A stretch of DNA of 51,291 nt from Acidobacteriota bacterium. Its GTDB lineage: Bacteria; Acidobacteriota; Terriglobia; Bryobacterales; UBA6623. The DNA lies in assembly GCA_027624045.1 (NCBI GenBank), contig JAQBUE010000011.1, positions 1 to 51,291 on the forward strand. Reading direction: 5' to 3'. The position numbers and the translations under genes were made by a program. Shown here one piece after another: positions 17,449-27,221 of this stretch (position 1 is its first letter; each line of letters starts with the position of its first letter). The notes under the pieces were generated by a model. That model ran no database searches. It worked only from the letters and a program-made list of their open reading frames with translations, and was not told the DNA's origin.

Positions 17449-19719
17449 ATGATCTATCAAACCAAATACGAGGCGGCGAGCCGTCCGCTGCACCTGTTGA
17501 GCCGCAAGGCGGCAATCGCAACGCTGTTCTTACTCGCGAGTGGAATCGGTCTCGCGCAGCAGGCCGCGGGCGACGCCGACAAACCCTACGGCATTCCGGA
17601 GCGCGTCAAGTGGACGACCTCGCGCATCATCGGTTCGCCGGACCCGCCGCCGCCCTACCGCCTGGTGCGGGCCTTCCCGCAGTTCATCTTCGATGAACCG
17701 GTCTTCATTGCCCAAGACCCAACCTCGGAGCGCTTTCTGATCGGTGAGTATAACGGCCTTATCTACAGCTTCGATCCCGCCGATCACAGCGGCACGAAAG
17801 ACCTCTACCTCGACATGGGCCGCAACGTCTCGGCCTTTTCCTTCCATCCGAAGTACGCCGAGAACGGGCAAGTATTCGTCTTCAGCGCGCACGACCCGAA
17901 GATCAAAGACCGCTCTGAGAGCATCAGCCGCGTGTCGCGATTTACGCTCGTCGCGGGCAGTAATCCGCCACGGCTCGATCGCAACTCCGAAGTGATCATC
18001 ATCGAGTGGCCCGCCGGCGGACATAACGGTGGCGAGGCCATCATCGGCCCCGATGGCTACCTCTACATTACGACCGGCGACGGCACCGGCGGCTCTGACC
18101 GCGATAGCACCGGGCAGGGCGTCAATGATTTGAAAGCCGTCATGATGCGGCTCGATGTGGAGCACCCCGACCCCGGCCGCAACTACTCGATTCCAAAAGA
18201 CAACCCGTTTGTCGATATGCCCGGAGCGCGCGGTGAAATTTGGGCCTACGGGTTCCGTAATCCGTGGCGATTTAGTTTCGATCCGGTGTCAGGGCAACCC
18301 TGGGTCGGCGACGTGGGCCAGGATTTATGGGAGTACATCGAGCTCGTCAGCCGCGGCAGCAATCACGGTTGGAGCGTCACAGAGGGCTCGCATCCCTTCC
18401 ACCCGAATGCCGAGCGCGGCCCGACGCCCATCGTCGCGCCCATCGCCGAGCATCATCACACCGAGTGCCGCTCGATCACGGGCGGCTATGTCTACCAGGG
18501 TTCGAAGTTTCCCGAACTGCGCGGCGCTTATCTCTACGGCGACTACCAGTACGGCAAGATGTGGGGCTTCCGCTACGACCACAAGGCGCAAAAGAAAACC
18601 TGGGAAGGAGAGTTGGCCGATACGGCGGTGAAAATTTCGAGCTTCGGGGCGGGACGCGATGGTTCGTTTTACGCCCTCGACTACGACCGGGGCGAGATCT
18701 ACCAACTCGACCGCAACCCGCCGCGCAAGCAGGCACAACCGTTCCCGCGGAAATTGAGCGAGACCGGCCTGTTTACTTCGGTGAAGAATCACGAAGTGAC
18801 GCCGGGCGTGATTCCTTATGAAATCAATGCGGAGTTTTGGTCCGATGGCGCCCACAAAGAGCGGTTCTTCGCGATTCCCGGTGCGTTAGGGATTAATTTC
18901 AGCGAAAACGGCGAGTGGGTCTTTGATGACGGTGCGGTCACGGTCAAGTCGTTTTCGTTGGATATGGAAGAAGGCAATCCAGCTTCCCGGCGAAGAATTG
19001 AAACGCGCATCGTCGTGAAGCAGGACGATCACTGGGTCGGCTACACCTACCTCTGGAACGACCAGCAGACGGATGCCAATCTCATCGAGGCCGGCGGTTT
19101 GGATAAGACCTACAAAGTGAAGGATGCGAGCGCGCCGGGCGGCGTCCGCGAGCAGGTATGGCATTATCCGAGCCGCAAGGAATGCATGTTCTGCCACTCG
19201 CGCGCGGCCGGCTTTGTGCTGGGGCTGAATACGCCGCAAATGAATCGCTCCCATCATTACGGCGGCGTGAGCGACAACCAACTCCGCACGCTGAATCATA
19301 TCGGGATGTTCAAGACGCCGCTCGAGAAAGCGCCCGCGGAGTATGCGGCGTTCCCCGACCCGTTCGATACGCGGGCGGACTTAAGTGAGCGCGTCAAGAC
19401 CTATCTCAACGTCAACTGCGCGATGTGTCACGTCAACGACGGCGGTGGAAACTCGAAACTAAAGTTCGGCCTGAAGACGCCGCTCGAGGAGGCGAACATC
19501 ATCAACGAACTGCCGCTTCACGACAGCATGGGTACGAGCGACTCTCGTGTCGTCGCGCCGGGTGATCCTCATCGGTCGACCCTGTACAAGCGCCTCACGG
19601 TGCGCGGTACGAACCAGATGCCTCCCACGAGCACGAACCGCGTGGATCAGCGAGGCGCCCAACTGCTGTTCGATTGGATCAAGCAATTGAAGTCCACGCC
19701 GGCCGACGCCGCTGAATAG
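17449..19719 (+). CDS. PQQ-type sugar dehydrogenase fused to SO2930-family c-type cytochrome
   Basis: A 756-residue secreted fusion. After a signal peptide (about 20-37) comes a soluble glucose/sorbosone dehydrogenase propeller (about 45-425; HNGGEAIIGPDGYLYITTGDG, GYVYQGSKFPELRGAYLYGD). The C-terminal half (about 435-756) matches the SO2930/HNE_0200 family of di-haem cytochromes, with haem-binding CMFCH (579-583) and CAMCH (657-661). Electrons from sugar or alcohol oxidation would pass straight to the haems and on to the respiratory chain. The ATG at 17449 has AGAAGG three bases upstream; an upstream TTG at 17425 is less likely. The gene stands alone. The dehydrogenase substrate is not known. 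Confidence 0.88.
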   Translation: MIYQTKYEAASRPLHLLSRKAAIATLFLLASGIGLAQQAAGDADKPYGIPERVKWTTSRIIGSPDPPPPYRLVRAFPQFIFDEPVFIAQDPTSERFLIGEYNGLIYSFDPADHSGTKDLYLDMGRNVSAFSFHPKYAENGQVFVFSAHDPKIKDRSESISRVSRFTLVAGSNPPRLDRNSEVIIIEWPAGGHNGGEAIIGPDGYLYITTGDGTGGSDRDSTGQGVNDLKAVMMRLDVEHPDPGRNYSIPKDNPFVDMPGARGEIWAYGFRNPWRFSFDPVSGQPWVGDVGQDLWEYIELVSRGSNHGWSVTEGSHPFHPNAERGPTPIVAPIAEHHHTECRSITGGYVYQGSKFPELRGAYLYGDYQYGKMWGFRYDHKAQKKTWEGELADTAVKISSFGAGRDGSFYALDYDRGEIYQLDRNPPRKQAQPFPRKLSETGLFTSVKNHEVTPGVIPYEINAEFWSDGAHKERFFAIPGALGINFSENGEWVFDDGAVTVKSFSLDMEEGNPASRRRIETRIVVKQDDHWVGYTYLWNDQQTDANLIEAGGLDKTYKVKDASAPGGVREQVWHYPSRKECMFCHSRAAGFVLGLNTPQMNRSHHYGGVSDNQLRTLNHIGMFKTPLEKAPAEYAAFPDPFDTRADLSERVKTYLNVNCAMCHVNDGGGNSKLKFGLKTPLEEANIINELPLHDSMGTSDSRVVAPGDPHRSTLYKRLTVRGTNQMPPTSTNRVDQRGAQLLFDWIKQLKSTPADAAE

Positions 19720-19808
19720 CCGCGCCCCGCATCGGTCAAGCCTGGCCGCTTGCGATCGCAACCCGATAAGCTGAAGGACGAGTTTCATTCACGTCCTCCA
19801 CCATCGCT

Positions 19809-22800
19809 ATGAAGAAAATCCTGGCCGCGAATCGCGGTGAAATCGCTATCCGCATCATGCGGGCCGCCACCGAACTCGGCCTGCGCACGGCCACGATCTA
19901 TTCCGACGAAGATCGCTTGAGCCTGCATCGCTTCAAGGCCGACGAGGCGTACGTGATCGGACACGGTAAAGGTCCCGTCGCGGCCTACCTCGATATCGAC
20001 GGCATCATCGCGCTCGCAAAAGAGCGCAACATTGACGCGATTCATCCCGGCTATGGCTTCCTGTCAGAGAACCGGCTTATGGCGGATGCCTGCCGTGATG
20101 CCGGCATTACTTTCATCGGCCCGCCGCCTGAGTTGCTAACGCTGTTGGGCAACAAGGTGGAAGCACGGCGCTTGGCCGAGCAGGCCGGCGTGCCGGTCGT
20201 GCCCGGTCTCGACGAGCCGGTGAGCGACGTCGACGAAGCGTGCGAGGCGGCGAAGAAGATCGGGTTCCCGATCATCATCAAGGCAGCGTTTGGCGGCGGC
20301 GGACGCGGCATGCGCGTCGTCGAGTCGGAAGCGGAATTCCGAGGCAAGCTGGAAGAGGCGCGCAAGGAAGCGCAGGTGGCCTTCGGCGATGGCGCGGTCT
20401 TTCTCGAACGCTACATCGCACGGGCGCGGCACATTGAAGTGCAGATCCTGGCCGACGCGCATGGCAACGTGCTGCACCTGTATGAGCGCGATTGTTCGGT
20501 ACAGCGTCGGCATCAGAAGGTCGTCGAAGTGGCGCCCGCGGCGAATCTGCCGGCCGAGTTGCGCGCCGCTCTCTGCGATGCGGCGGTCAAGTTGGCGCGG
20601 GAAGCCGGTTACGTCAACGCGGGAACGGTCGAGTTCTTGCTCGATGTCGATAAGAACGAGTGGTTCTTTATCGAAGTCAATCCGCGCATACAGGTGGAGC
20701 ACACGGTCACCGAAACAGTTGTCGGCATCGACATCGTGCAGGCGCAGATTCTGATTGCACAGGGATGCCGGCTTCATGAGCCGCCGCTCTCACTCCCCAA
20801 GCAGCAGGATGTGCATGTTCGCGGATTTGCGTTGCAATGCCGCATCACGACCGAGGACCCGGAGAACCAGTTCGCTCCCGACTATGGGCGGATCACAACG
20901 TATCGCTCGCCGGCGGGCCTCGGAATTCGGCTCGATGGCGCGACGGCCTACGCGGGATCGGTCATCAACCCCTATTACGACTCGCTGCTAGTCAAGATGA
21001 CGGCCTGGGACAACACGCTGGCAGGCGCTTGCCACCGCTCGGACCGGGCGCTACGTGAGTTCCGTATTCGCGGCGTCAAGACGAATATTCCGTTTCTAGA
21101 AAATGTCGTCAATCATCCCTCGTTCCAAGCCGGCGAGGTGACGACGAACTTTCTCGATCAGCACCCGGAGTTGTTCGAGTTCAGAAAGCGGCGGGACCGT
21201 GCAACACGACTGCTCAGCTACATCGCGGGCGTGATCGTGAACGGCAACGCGACCGTGAAAGATAAGCCGAGACCGGCTGAGTTTGAGGAGCCGCCGGTGG
21301 TTCCCTTCGAACACGGGCAACCGCCGCCACCAGGGACGCGGCAGCGGCTGCAGGAGCTTGGCCCGGAAAAGTTCGCGGCCTGGGTGCGTGAACAAAAACC
21401 GCTGCTCATGACCGACACAACGTTCCGCGATGCGCATCAGTCGCTGCTTGCGACACGCGTTCGGACTCACGACTTATTGCAGACTTCAGACGCGATCGCG
21501 CACCGGCTCCCGAACCTGTTCAGCCTCGAAATGTGGGGCGGAGCGACGTTCGACGCCTCCATGCGCTTCCTTCATGAAGATCCCTGGCAGCGGTTGCGGG
21601 AACTGCGTGTACGGGTGCCGAATATTTGTTTCCAGATGCTGCTGCGGGCATCGAACGCCGTTGGCTATACAAGCTACCCGGACAATGTTGTGCGTGAATT
21701 TGTGCTCGAAGCCGCCCGGCAAGGCATTGACGTTTTCCGGATTTTCGATTCGCTGAACTGTATCGACAACATGCAGGTCGCGATGGACGCGGTTCACGAA
21801 ACCGGAGCGATTTGCGAGCCGGCCATCTGCTACACCGGCGACATTCTCGATCCCGGCAGGCCGAAGTATAGCCTTGCCTATTATGTCGACCTTGCGAAAC
21901 GGCTCGAAAAGATGGGCGCGCATATTCTTGGAATTAAAGATATGGCGGGGCTGTGTAAACCGTATGCGGCCTTCGAGCTTGTTCAGGAGCTGAAGCGGGA
22001 AATCAGAATACCGATTCATTTCCATACACATGATTCGAGCGGACTCAACGCGGCGACCCTGCTGAAAGCAGCCGAAGCCGGCGTCGATATTGTTGATGGG
22101 GCGGTCGCTGCGCTCAGCGGCCAGACCAGCCAGCCGAACCTGAATTCGATGGTCGAGGCGTTGCGGAACACGCCGCGCGACACGGGGCTCGACAGCAATG
22201 CGCTGAATGATTGTTCGCGCTATTGGGAGACAGTGCGAACTTACTATGTGCCGTTCGACGACGGTCCGGCGGCGGGCAGCGCGAGCCTCTACCAGCACGA
22301 GATTCCCGGCGGGCAGTATACGAACTTGAAGCAGCAAGCCTCGGCGATGGGTTTGGGGCATCGCTGGCCGGAAGTCGAGCGTATGTACGCCGAAGTCAAT
22401 CAGCTCTTCGGTGACATCGTGAAGGTGACGCCGTCGAGCAAGGTCGTCGGTGATATGGCGCTGTTCCTGATCGTGAAAGGGATGACGCCCGATGACGTGC
22501 TCAAGCTCCGCGATGACCACGATGTGGCGTTCCCGGATTCGGTCGCGGATCTGTTCGCCGGGTCGTTGGGAACACCGCCGGGAGGATGGCCGGAGAAGGC
22601 GCGGAAGATCCTGCTGCGCGGGAAGAAGCCGATTCAAGGCCGCCCGGGTGAATATTTGCCGCCCGCCGATTTCGATGCGGTGCGGAAAACTTTGGAGAAA
22701 ACGTTGCCCAGCCCGGTCGGACGAGATCAGGTGTTGAGCTACCTTCTCTACCCCGAGGTATTTGAAAAGTTCAGCGATATCCGGCGAGACGCGGGGGACG

Positions 22801-23258
22801 TGAGCGTTCTGCCGACGCCGATCTTTTTCTACGGCATGGATTCCGGCAAGGAATACACAGTCGATATCGAGCCGGGCAAGACGCTTGTGATCAGATGTCT
22901 GACGATCGGCAATCCACATCAGGATGGCACGCGGACCGTGTTCTTCGAGCTGAACGGACAGCCACGCGAGGTGGCGGTTCGAGACGACTCGTTGCAGGTG
23001 AAGGAGCGGACACACCCGAAGGCCGAGGCCGGCGAGCCGGGGCATATCGGCGCGCCGACACCTGGATTGATTACCGGCCTCTATGTGCAAGCAGGCGGCG
23101 AAGTGAAGCGCAATGACAAGCTGCTGAGCCTCGAGGCGATGAAGATGCAGAGCACGATCTATGCGCCGGCCGATGGACGAATCGCGAAGACGCTTGTCGA
23201 GCCGGGCGATCAGGTCGAGGCGAAGGATTTACTCCTGGTATTGGAGATAGCGGAATAG
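19809..23258 (+). CDS. pyc: pyruvate carboxylase
   Basis: A 1149-residue single-chain pyruvate carboxylase, ATP + pyruvate + bicarbonate to oxaloacetate. The biotin carboxylase domain (about 1-450; ATP-grasp GGGGRGMRVV near 162-171), the carboxyltransferase (about 530-800; TTFRDAHQSLLATRVR, metal site), the pyruvate carboxylase-specific linker region, and the biotin carrier (EAMKM at 1109-1113, biotinyl Lys1112) are all present in the usual order and length. It is the anaplerotic entry to the TCA cycle. The gap to its neighbours is modest (under 100 bases on either side) but no pathway link is visible. Confidence 0.97.
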   Translation: MKKILAANRGEIAIRIMRAATELGLRTATIYSDEDRLSLHRFKADEAYVIGHGKGPVAAYLDIDGIIALAKERNIDAIHPGYGFLSENRLMADACRDAGITFIGPPPELLTLLGNKVEARRLAEQAGVPVVPGLDEPVSDVDEACEAAKKIGFPIIIKAAFGGGGRGMRVVESEAEFRGKLEEARKEAQVAFGDGAVFLERYIARARHIEVQILADAHGNVLHLYERDCSVQRRHQKVVEVAPAANLPAELRAALCDAAVKLAREAGYVNAGTVEFLLDVDKNEWFFIEVNPRIQVEHTVTETVVGIDIVQAQILIAQGCRLHEPPLSLPKQQDVHVRGFALQCRITTEDPENQFAPDYGRITTYRSPAGLGIRLDGATAYAGSVINPYYDSLLVKMTAWDNTLAGACHRSDRALREFRIRGVKTNIPFLENVVNHPSFQAGEVTTNFLDQHPELFEFRKRRDRATRLLSYIAGVIVNGNATVKDKPRPAEFEEPPVVPFEHGQPPPPGTRQRLQELGPEKFAAWVREQKPLLMTDTTFRDAHQSLLATRVRTHDLLQTSDAIAHRLPNLFSLEMWGGATFDASMRFLHEDPWQRLRELRVRVPNICFQMLLRASNAVGYTSYPDNVVREFVLEAARQGIDVFRIFDSLNCIDNMQVAMDAVHETGAICEPAICYTGDILDPGRPKYSLAYYVDLAKRLEKMGAHILGIKDMAGLCKPYAAFELVQELKREIRIPIHFHTHDSSGLNAATLLKAAEAGVDIVDGAVAALSGQTSQPNLNSMVEALRNTPRDTGLDSNALNDCSRYWETVRTYYVPFDDGPAAGSASLYQHEIPGGQYTNLKQQASAMGLGHRWPEVERMYAEVNQLFGDIVKVTPSSKVVGDMALFLIVKGMTPDDVLKLRDDHDVAFPDSVADLFAGSLGTPPGGWPEKARKILLRGKKPIQGRPGEYLPPADFDAVRKTLEKTLPSPVGRDQVLSYLLYPEVFEKFSDIRRDAGDVSVLPTPIFFYGMDSGKEYTVDIEPGKTLVIRCLTIGNPHQDGTRTVFFELNGQPREVAVRDDSLQVKERTHPKAEAGEPGHIGAPTPGLITGLYVQAGGEVKRNDKLLSLEAMKMQSTIYAPADGRIAKTLVEPGDQVEAKDLLLVLEIAE

Positions 23259-23314
23259 AGTTAATGGTTGTTACAACTGCGAATCCTTCCGGGTGTCACG
23301 GCATCCAATAACTT

Positions 23315-23554
23315 ATGAATCCGGTGAAGATGTATACAACGAGGTGGTGCGGCGATTGCTGGCGCGCCAAGCACTTCCTCAAGTCCAACGGTATTGAGTT
23401 CAAGGAAATCAATATCGATCAGAGTAAGGAAGCGGCAGAGCTTGTCATGGAGCACAATCAAGGTAAGCGACGCGTACCAACCTTCGAGATTGATGGAGCC
23501 TTCTATGGCAATCCCCCGTTGCGTGAATTAGGGCGGCTTGTCGGTGCTGGATAG
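23315..23554 (+). CDS. mycoredoxin/glutaredoxin-like protein
   Basis: A 79-residue thioredoxin-fold protein with the active site CGDC (12-15) after MYTTRW, and the cis-proline segment RRVPTFEID. The pattern resembles mycoredoxin and NrdH-type glutaredoxins more than classical CPYC glutaredoxins. It lies 71 bases upstream of thioredoxin reductase on the same strand, which suggests the reductase recharges it. Cytoplasmic. Confidence 0.85.
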   Translation: MNPVKMYTTRWCGDCWRAKHFLKSNGIEFKEINIDQSKEAAELVMEHNQGKRRVPTFEIDGAFYGNPPLRELGRLVGAG

Positions 23555-23625
23555 CGTCAATCACAATGGAGGGTAGGGAAGCCGCTCGGTTTGGTGGCCC
23601 CCGAAAAGGAAAGGGAACAGAACAG

Positions 23626-24663
23626 ATGTCACAAGCAACGAATGGCGGCGGCGCGGGCACGCCGGACCTCTCAGCGTTCGAGGGAGTTGATTTCAGCGCT
23701 GCCGAACAGCGTAGTCTGATCATCATCGGGTCGGGACCGGCCGGATTTACGGCGGCCTTGTATGCGGCACGGGCCAATCTCGAGCCTCTGCTGTTTCAAG
23801 GACCTGAGATCGGCGGCCAGCTTGTAACGACCACGGATGTCGAAAACTATCCGGGTTTCCCAGACGGCATCATGGGGCCGGAGATGATGGAGAAGTTCGA
23901 GGCGCAAGCCAAACGCTTCGGGACCGACATCCGCTACGGCACCGTGATGGCGGTTGACTTTTCCCAACCGCCTTTCCGGCTGTTGGTCGATGGAAAGAAG
24001 CCCTTCCTCGCCGATGCGGTCGTGATCTCAACCGGCGCGTCGGCGCGGTATCTCGGTTTGGAAAACGAGAAGCGCCTGCTCGGCCATGGTGTCTCAGCCT
24101 GCGCAACCTGCGACGGAGCGTTCTTCCGAGATCAGAAGCTGGCTCTTGTCGGCGGCGGAGATACCGCCATGGAGGAGTCTCTCTTCCTCACACGCTTCGC
24201 GACCGATGTCTATGTGATCCACCGCCGTGATTCGCTGCGCGCATCGAAGATCATGCAAGAGCGGGCGAAGGCGCACGAGAAGATCCACTTTATTTGGAAC
24301 TCGGCTGTCGTGGATGTACTTGGCGAAAAGGAAGTTGAGGGCATCATCGTCAAGAATCTCGAAACAGGGGAAACGTCGAAGATGGATGTCGGCGGCCTCT
24401 TCGTCGCCATCGGCCACAAACCGAATACCGGTATCTTCAAAGGCTGGCTCGACATGAATGAGTTGGGTTATATCCAAACCAAGCCTGACTCCACCTATAC
24501 GAACATCCCCGGCGTGTTTGCAAGCGGCGACGCTCAGGATCATATCTATCGGCAAGCTGTGACGGCGGCGGGGACGGGTTGCATGGCGGCGATCGATGCC
24601 GAGCGCTGGCTAGCGGAACACCCGCGCGTCGAGACGCCAAAGGCTGTTGAAGCGGCCGATTGA
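23626..24663 (+). CDS. trxB: thioredoxin reductase
   Basis: A 345-residue NADPH:thioredoxin-disulfide reductase. The FAD dinucleotide fold starts at GSGPAGFTAALYAARANLEP, the redox pair is CATC at 159-162, the NADPH fold includes VGGGDTAMEESLFL, and the C-terminus has ASGDAQDHIYRQAVTAAGTG. The open frame extends to an ATG at 23566, but the ATG at 23626 is preceded by AAGGAAAGGGA and gives the usual N-terminus with a short Gly-rich lead. It is paired with the glutaredoxin-like gene just upstream. Confidence 0.93.
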   Translation: MSQATNGGGAGTPDLSAFEGVDFSAAEQRSLIIIGSGPAGFTAALYAARANLEPLLFQGPEIGGQLVTTTDVENYPGFPDGIMGPEMMEKFEAQAKRFGTDIRYGTVMAVDFSQPPFRLLVDGKKPFLADAVVISTGASARYLGLENEKRLLGHGVSACATCDGAFFRDQKLALVGGGDTAMEESLFLTRFATDVYVIHRRDSLRASKIMQERAKAHEKIHFIWNSAVVDVLGEKEVEGIIVKNLETGETSKMDVGGLFVAIGHKPNTGIFKGWLDMNELGYIQTKPDSTYTNIPGVFASGDAQDHIYRQAVTAAGTGCMAAIDAERWLAEHPRVETPKAVEAAD

Positions 24664-24739
24664 CAAGCAGTAAATTGATACAATCATGGCTTCGCGGCTC
24701 CCCGCCGTGCTGCTTTTGTTCAAGGAGACATCGAAAAAC

Positions 24740-25141
24740 ATGCGCCGATTCGTTATATGGAGCACTCTACTCGCAGCCCTCTTTCTTTCCAGCGGTAACA
24801 GCCTGAAGGCGGGCGAGAAGAAGCTGATGCACTGCTTCTACTTCACCGAGATTGCCGAAGCCACCGATGCGGATTGGGAAGCCTTCAAAAAGGCGACCGC
24901 TGAGTTGCCGGACAAAATCCCCGGCCTGAACAAAGTCTGGCTTGGCAAGCTGCGCCGGCCGTTCAACGCCTTCAATTCCAGCGGCGACAAGAGCGTGCGC
25001 CAGTCCGGTGTTTGCATGGAGTTGGATGACCAGGACGCACTGGGAGTTTACTCCGACCATCCGGCGCATGCCGAATGGCTCGCGCTGTACGAAAAGGTGC
25101 GCGTGCGTGGCACGACGACCATCGACATTCTCGGCGAGTAA
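24740..25141 (+). CDS. secreted Dabb-domain (stress-responsive alpha/beta barrel) protein
   Basis: A 133-residue protein with a signal peptide (about 1-24) and one Dabb domain (FYFTEIAEATDADWEAFKK, then DDQDALGVYSDHPAHAEW). Dabb proteins form dimeric ferredoxin-like barrels of mixed function. I chose the ATG at 24740, which has AAGGAGA about 11 bases upstream; an ATG at 24686 would add 18 residues with no signal-like character. Nearby -10-like TACAAT (24679-24684) may serve as promoter. Confidence 0.72.
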   Translation: MRRFVIWSTLLAALFLSSGNSLKAGEKKLMHCFYFTEIAEATDADWEAFKKATAELPDKIPGLNKVWLGKLRRPFNAFNSSGDKSVRQSGVCMELDDQDALGVYSDHPAHAEWLALYEKVRVRGTTTIDILGE

Positions 25142-25221
25142 TCCTGCCGGAATTGACGGTCTTTCTCAGGGGGGATAGAGGGCACACCACCCTGCGTTTC
25201 GGGTTCCACTGACCTTACCCG

Positions 25222-26583
25222 ATGAAATCTCCGTTACGTATCGCGAGTGGGCAGGGCTTCTGGGGCGACTGGCTCGAAGCGCCCATCCGCCAAGTTGAAG
25301 GCGGACCGATTGATTACCTCGTGCTGGATTATCTGGCCGAGGTAACCATGTCGATCCTTCAAAAGCTGAAGGCGCGGGATCCGTCACAGGGCTATGCGCG
25401 GGATTTCGTGGACTTGGCCGCCCGGCTGCTCCCTCAACTCATCGACAAAGACATCAAGATTGTCTCGAATGCCGGCGGCGTGAATCCGCGAGCCTGCGCC
25501 GAAGCGGTCATTGAGGCGGCGCGGGCCGCGGGCATCAAGGGCGCGAAAGTGGCGGTCGTTCTGGGCGACGACATCTTCGAACGGCTCGACGAGATGCTCG
25601 GCCGCGGTGTGTCGTTCAACGACATGGATTCCGGGGAGCCGATCTCCGCTGTCCGGGACCGAATCCTCAGCGCGAATGTTTACCTCGGCGCGTTTCCCCT
25701 AGTCGAAGCCTTGCGGACGGGCGCTCAGATCGTCATAGCCGGGCGCTCGACCGACACGGCTCTCACGCTGGCGCCCATGGTGCATGAGTTCGGATGGGGC
25801 GCTGAGGATTGGGACCGGCTGGCCGCGGGGACCATCGCTGGGCATATCCTCGAATGCGGGGCGCAGGCGAGCGGCGGGAACTGTCAGCTCGACTGGCAGT
25901 CGATCCCGGACTTCGCCAATATCGGGTTCCCGATCTGCGAGGCGTCCCCAGACGGCTCGTTCGTTGTGACCAAGCACGCTGGAACCGGAGGCCGAGTTAG
26001 TATTGGCACCGTGAAAGAACAACTCGTCTACGAACTGGGCGACCCCACGAACTACATTACGCCCGATTGCATCGCCGATTTCACCAGCGTCCAGCTTGAG
26101 GCTGCCGGCCCGGATCGCGTCCGTCTCAGTGGGATTCAGGGCGGACCGCGGCCCCCGACCCTGAAAACATCGATCACGTATTCAGCGGGATGGAAGGCGA
26201 TCGGGACGCTAGTCTACAGTTGGCCTGACGCCGTGGCGAAGGCACGGGCCGCGGACGGCATTGTGCGCCAAAGGCTCGCGGACCTCGGCTTGGCGTTCGA
26301 CGAGATTCACACGGAGTTGCTGGGCGTCAATGCCTGTCATGCGGGCGTGGCGGCGGCAAACCTCGACCCGCCCGAGGTGCAGCTTCGCATCGGAGCGCGC
26401 GGGCAGAATCGCAATGCGGTCAACCGCTTCACCCGTGAGTTGATTCCCTTGATCCTGACGGGGCCTCCAACGGGGACAGGGTTTGGCGAAGGGCGTCCGC
26501 CGGTGCGGGAGGTGGTCGCCTATTGGTCGTCGCTGCTGCCCCGCGACGAGATACAAACGAGTATTGAGACATTCACTGTCTAG
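25222..26583 (+). CDS. AtuA-family (DUF1446) protein
   Basis: A 453-residue protein of the acyclic terpene utilisation AtuA family. The family signatures are visible as [13 protein letters not shown] at the start, [13 protein letters not shown], and later [21 protein letters not shown]. AtuA takes part in citronellol and geraniol degradation in Pseudomonas; in many soil bacteria the same family has no terpene genes beside it, as here. The reaction is therefore unknown. Cytoplasmic, length normal. Confidence 0.82.
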   Translation: MKSPLRIASGQGFWGDWLEAPIRQVEGGPIDYLVLDYLAEVTMSILQKLKARDPSQGYARDFVDLAARLLPQLIDKDIKIVSNAGGVNPRACAEAVIEAARAAGIKGAKVAVVLGDDIFERLDEMLGRGVSFNDMDSGEPISAVRDRILSANVYLGAFPLVEALRTGAQIVIAGRSTDTALTLAPMVHEFGWGAEDWDRLAAGTIAGHILECGAQASGGNCQLDWQSIPDFANIGFPICEASPDGSFVVTKHAGTGGRVSIGTVKEQLVYELGDPTNYITPDCIADFTSVQLEAAGPDRVRLSGIQGGPRPPTLKTSITYSAGWKAIGTLVYSWPDAVAKARAADGIVRQRLADLGLAFDEIHTELLGVNACHAGVAAANLDPPEVQLRIGARGQNRNAVNRFTRELIPLILTGPPTGTGFGEGRPPVREVVAYWSSLLPRDEIQTSIETFTV

Positions 26584-26602
26584 CGATGCCTAGGCCTGCA
26601 TT

Positions 26603-26620
26603 CCTCGCCACGCGGCGAGG
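26603..26620 (+). other. 7-bp GC-rich hairpin downstream of the AtuA gene
   Basis: CCTCGCC (26603-26609) pairs perfectly with GGCGAGG (26614-26620) around a four-base loop (ACGC), about 20 bases after the AtuA stop. No T run follows, so it could be a weak terminator or a transcript-processing structure. Confidence 0.3.
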
Positions 26621-26654
26621 CGAAGTGCGTGAGAAGGCCGTCAGGTGCTGAGAA

Positions 26655-27221
26655 ATGCAGGCTAGTATCGCAATGAAGCTGCGCGACTATCGGCCGGCCG
26701 ATCTGGAGAGCATCTCGTGCATCGAGCAGAAGTGCTTTCCCGCTGCGGTCGCTTCCAGCCGTGAGACCCTTCAGAGGATGCTGAGTGGATCAGCGTCCGC
26801 GATTGTGGCGGAAACGCCAGGCGGCGAACTGGGCGGCTTCGTGGTCTATCGTAAAGTCAATCGAGTAACGGGAAGCCTGCTAACGCTCGACGTACTGCCC
26901 GAGCACCGCCGCCGGGGTCTCGGCGGTCGGCTTGTGTCGGCAGCCAAAGAAAGACTGGCGGAGATGGGGGTCGAAAAGATTCGGCTCCGAGTATCGACGG
27001 ACAACGCAGCGGCTCAAGTGATGTACGAGAGACTCGACTTCCGGCGGGTGCGCCGGGACCAAGCGTTTTATCAGGACGGATCGGATGCTTGGGTGCTGGA
27101 GACCATGCCTTGGGCTTGGTCGTTGAATCCAGCGGCTGTGTGGACGCGGATGCGGGAGAGGCTCCGGCACTTTCGAGTGACCGGCAGGCTGCGGAGATTC
27201 CAAGAAAGGGATCAATCGTGA
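26655..27221 (+). CDS. GNAT N-acetyltransferase, RimI-like
   Basis: A 188-residue acetyl-CoA-dependent acetyltransferase. The acetyl-CoA loop is RRRGLGG (85-91) after the beta strand LLTLDVLPEH, and the C-terminal YERLDFRRVRRDQAFYQDG is the typical GNAT end. It resembles RimI-type N-alpha acetyltransferases, but the substrate is unknown. Two starts are possible: 26655, or 26673 six codons on. Its stop codon overlaps the GTG of the next gene by four bases, so the two are translationally coupled. Confidence 0.85.
   Translation: MQASIAMKLRDYRPADLESISCIEQKCFPAAVASSRETLQRMLSGSASAIVAETPGGELGGFVVYRKVNRVTGSLLTLDVLPEHRRRGLGGRLVSAAKERLAEMGVEKIRLRVSTDNAAAQVMYERLDFRRVRRDQAFYQDGSDAWVLETMPWAWSLNPAAVWTRMRERLRHFRVTGRLRRFQERDQS

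Noticed and set aside
21486..23090. 534-residue open frame on the minus strand
   Set aside because: Exactly antisense to pyruvate carboxylase; Arg/His-rich composition with no fold features.
24660..24684. TTGACA and TACAAT ahead of the Dabb gene as a full promoter
   Set aside because: The spacer is only 13 bases, too short, and the first hexamer overlaps the trxB stop; only the -10-like box is kept as a weak note.
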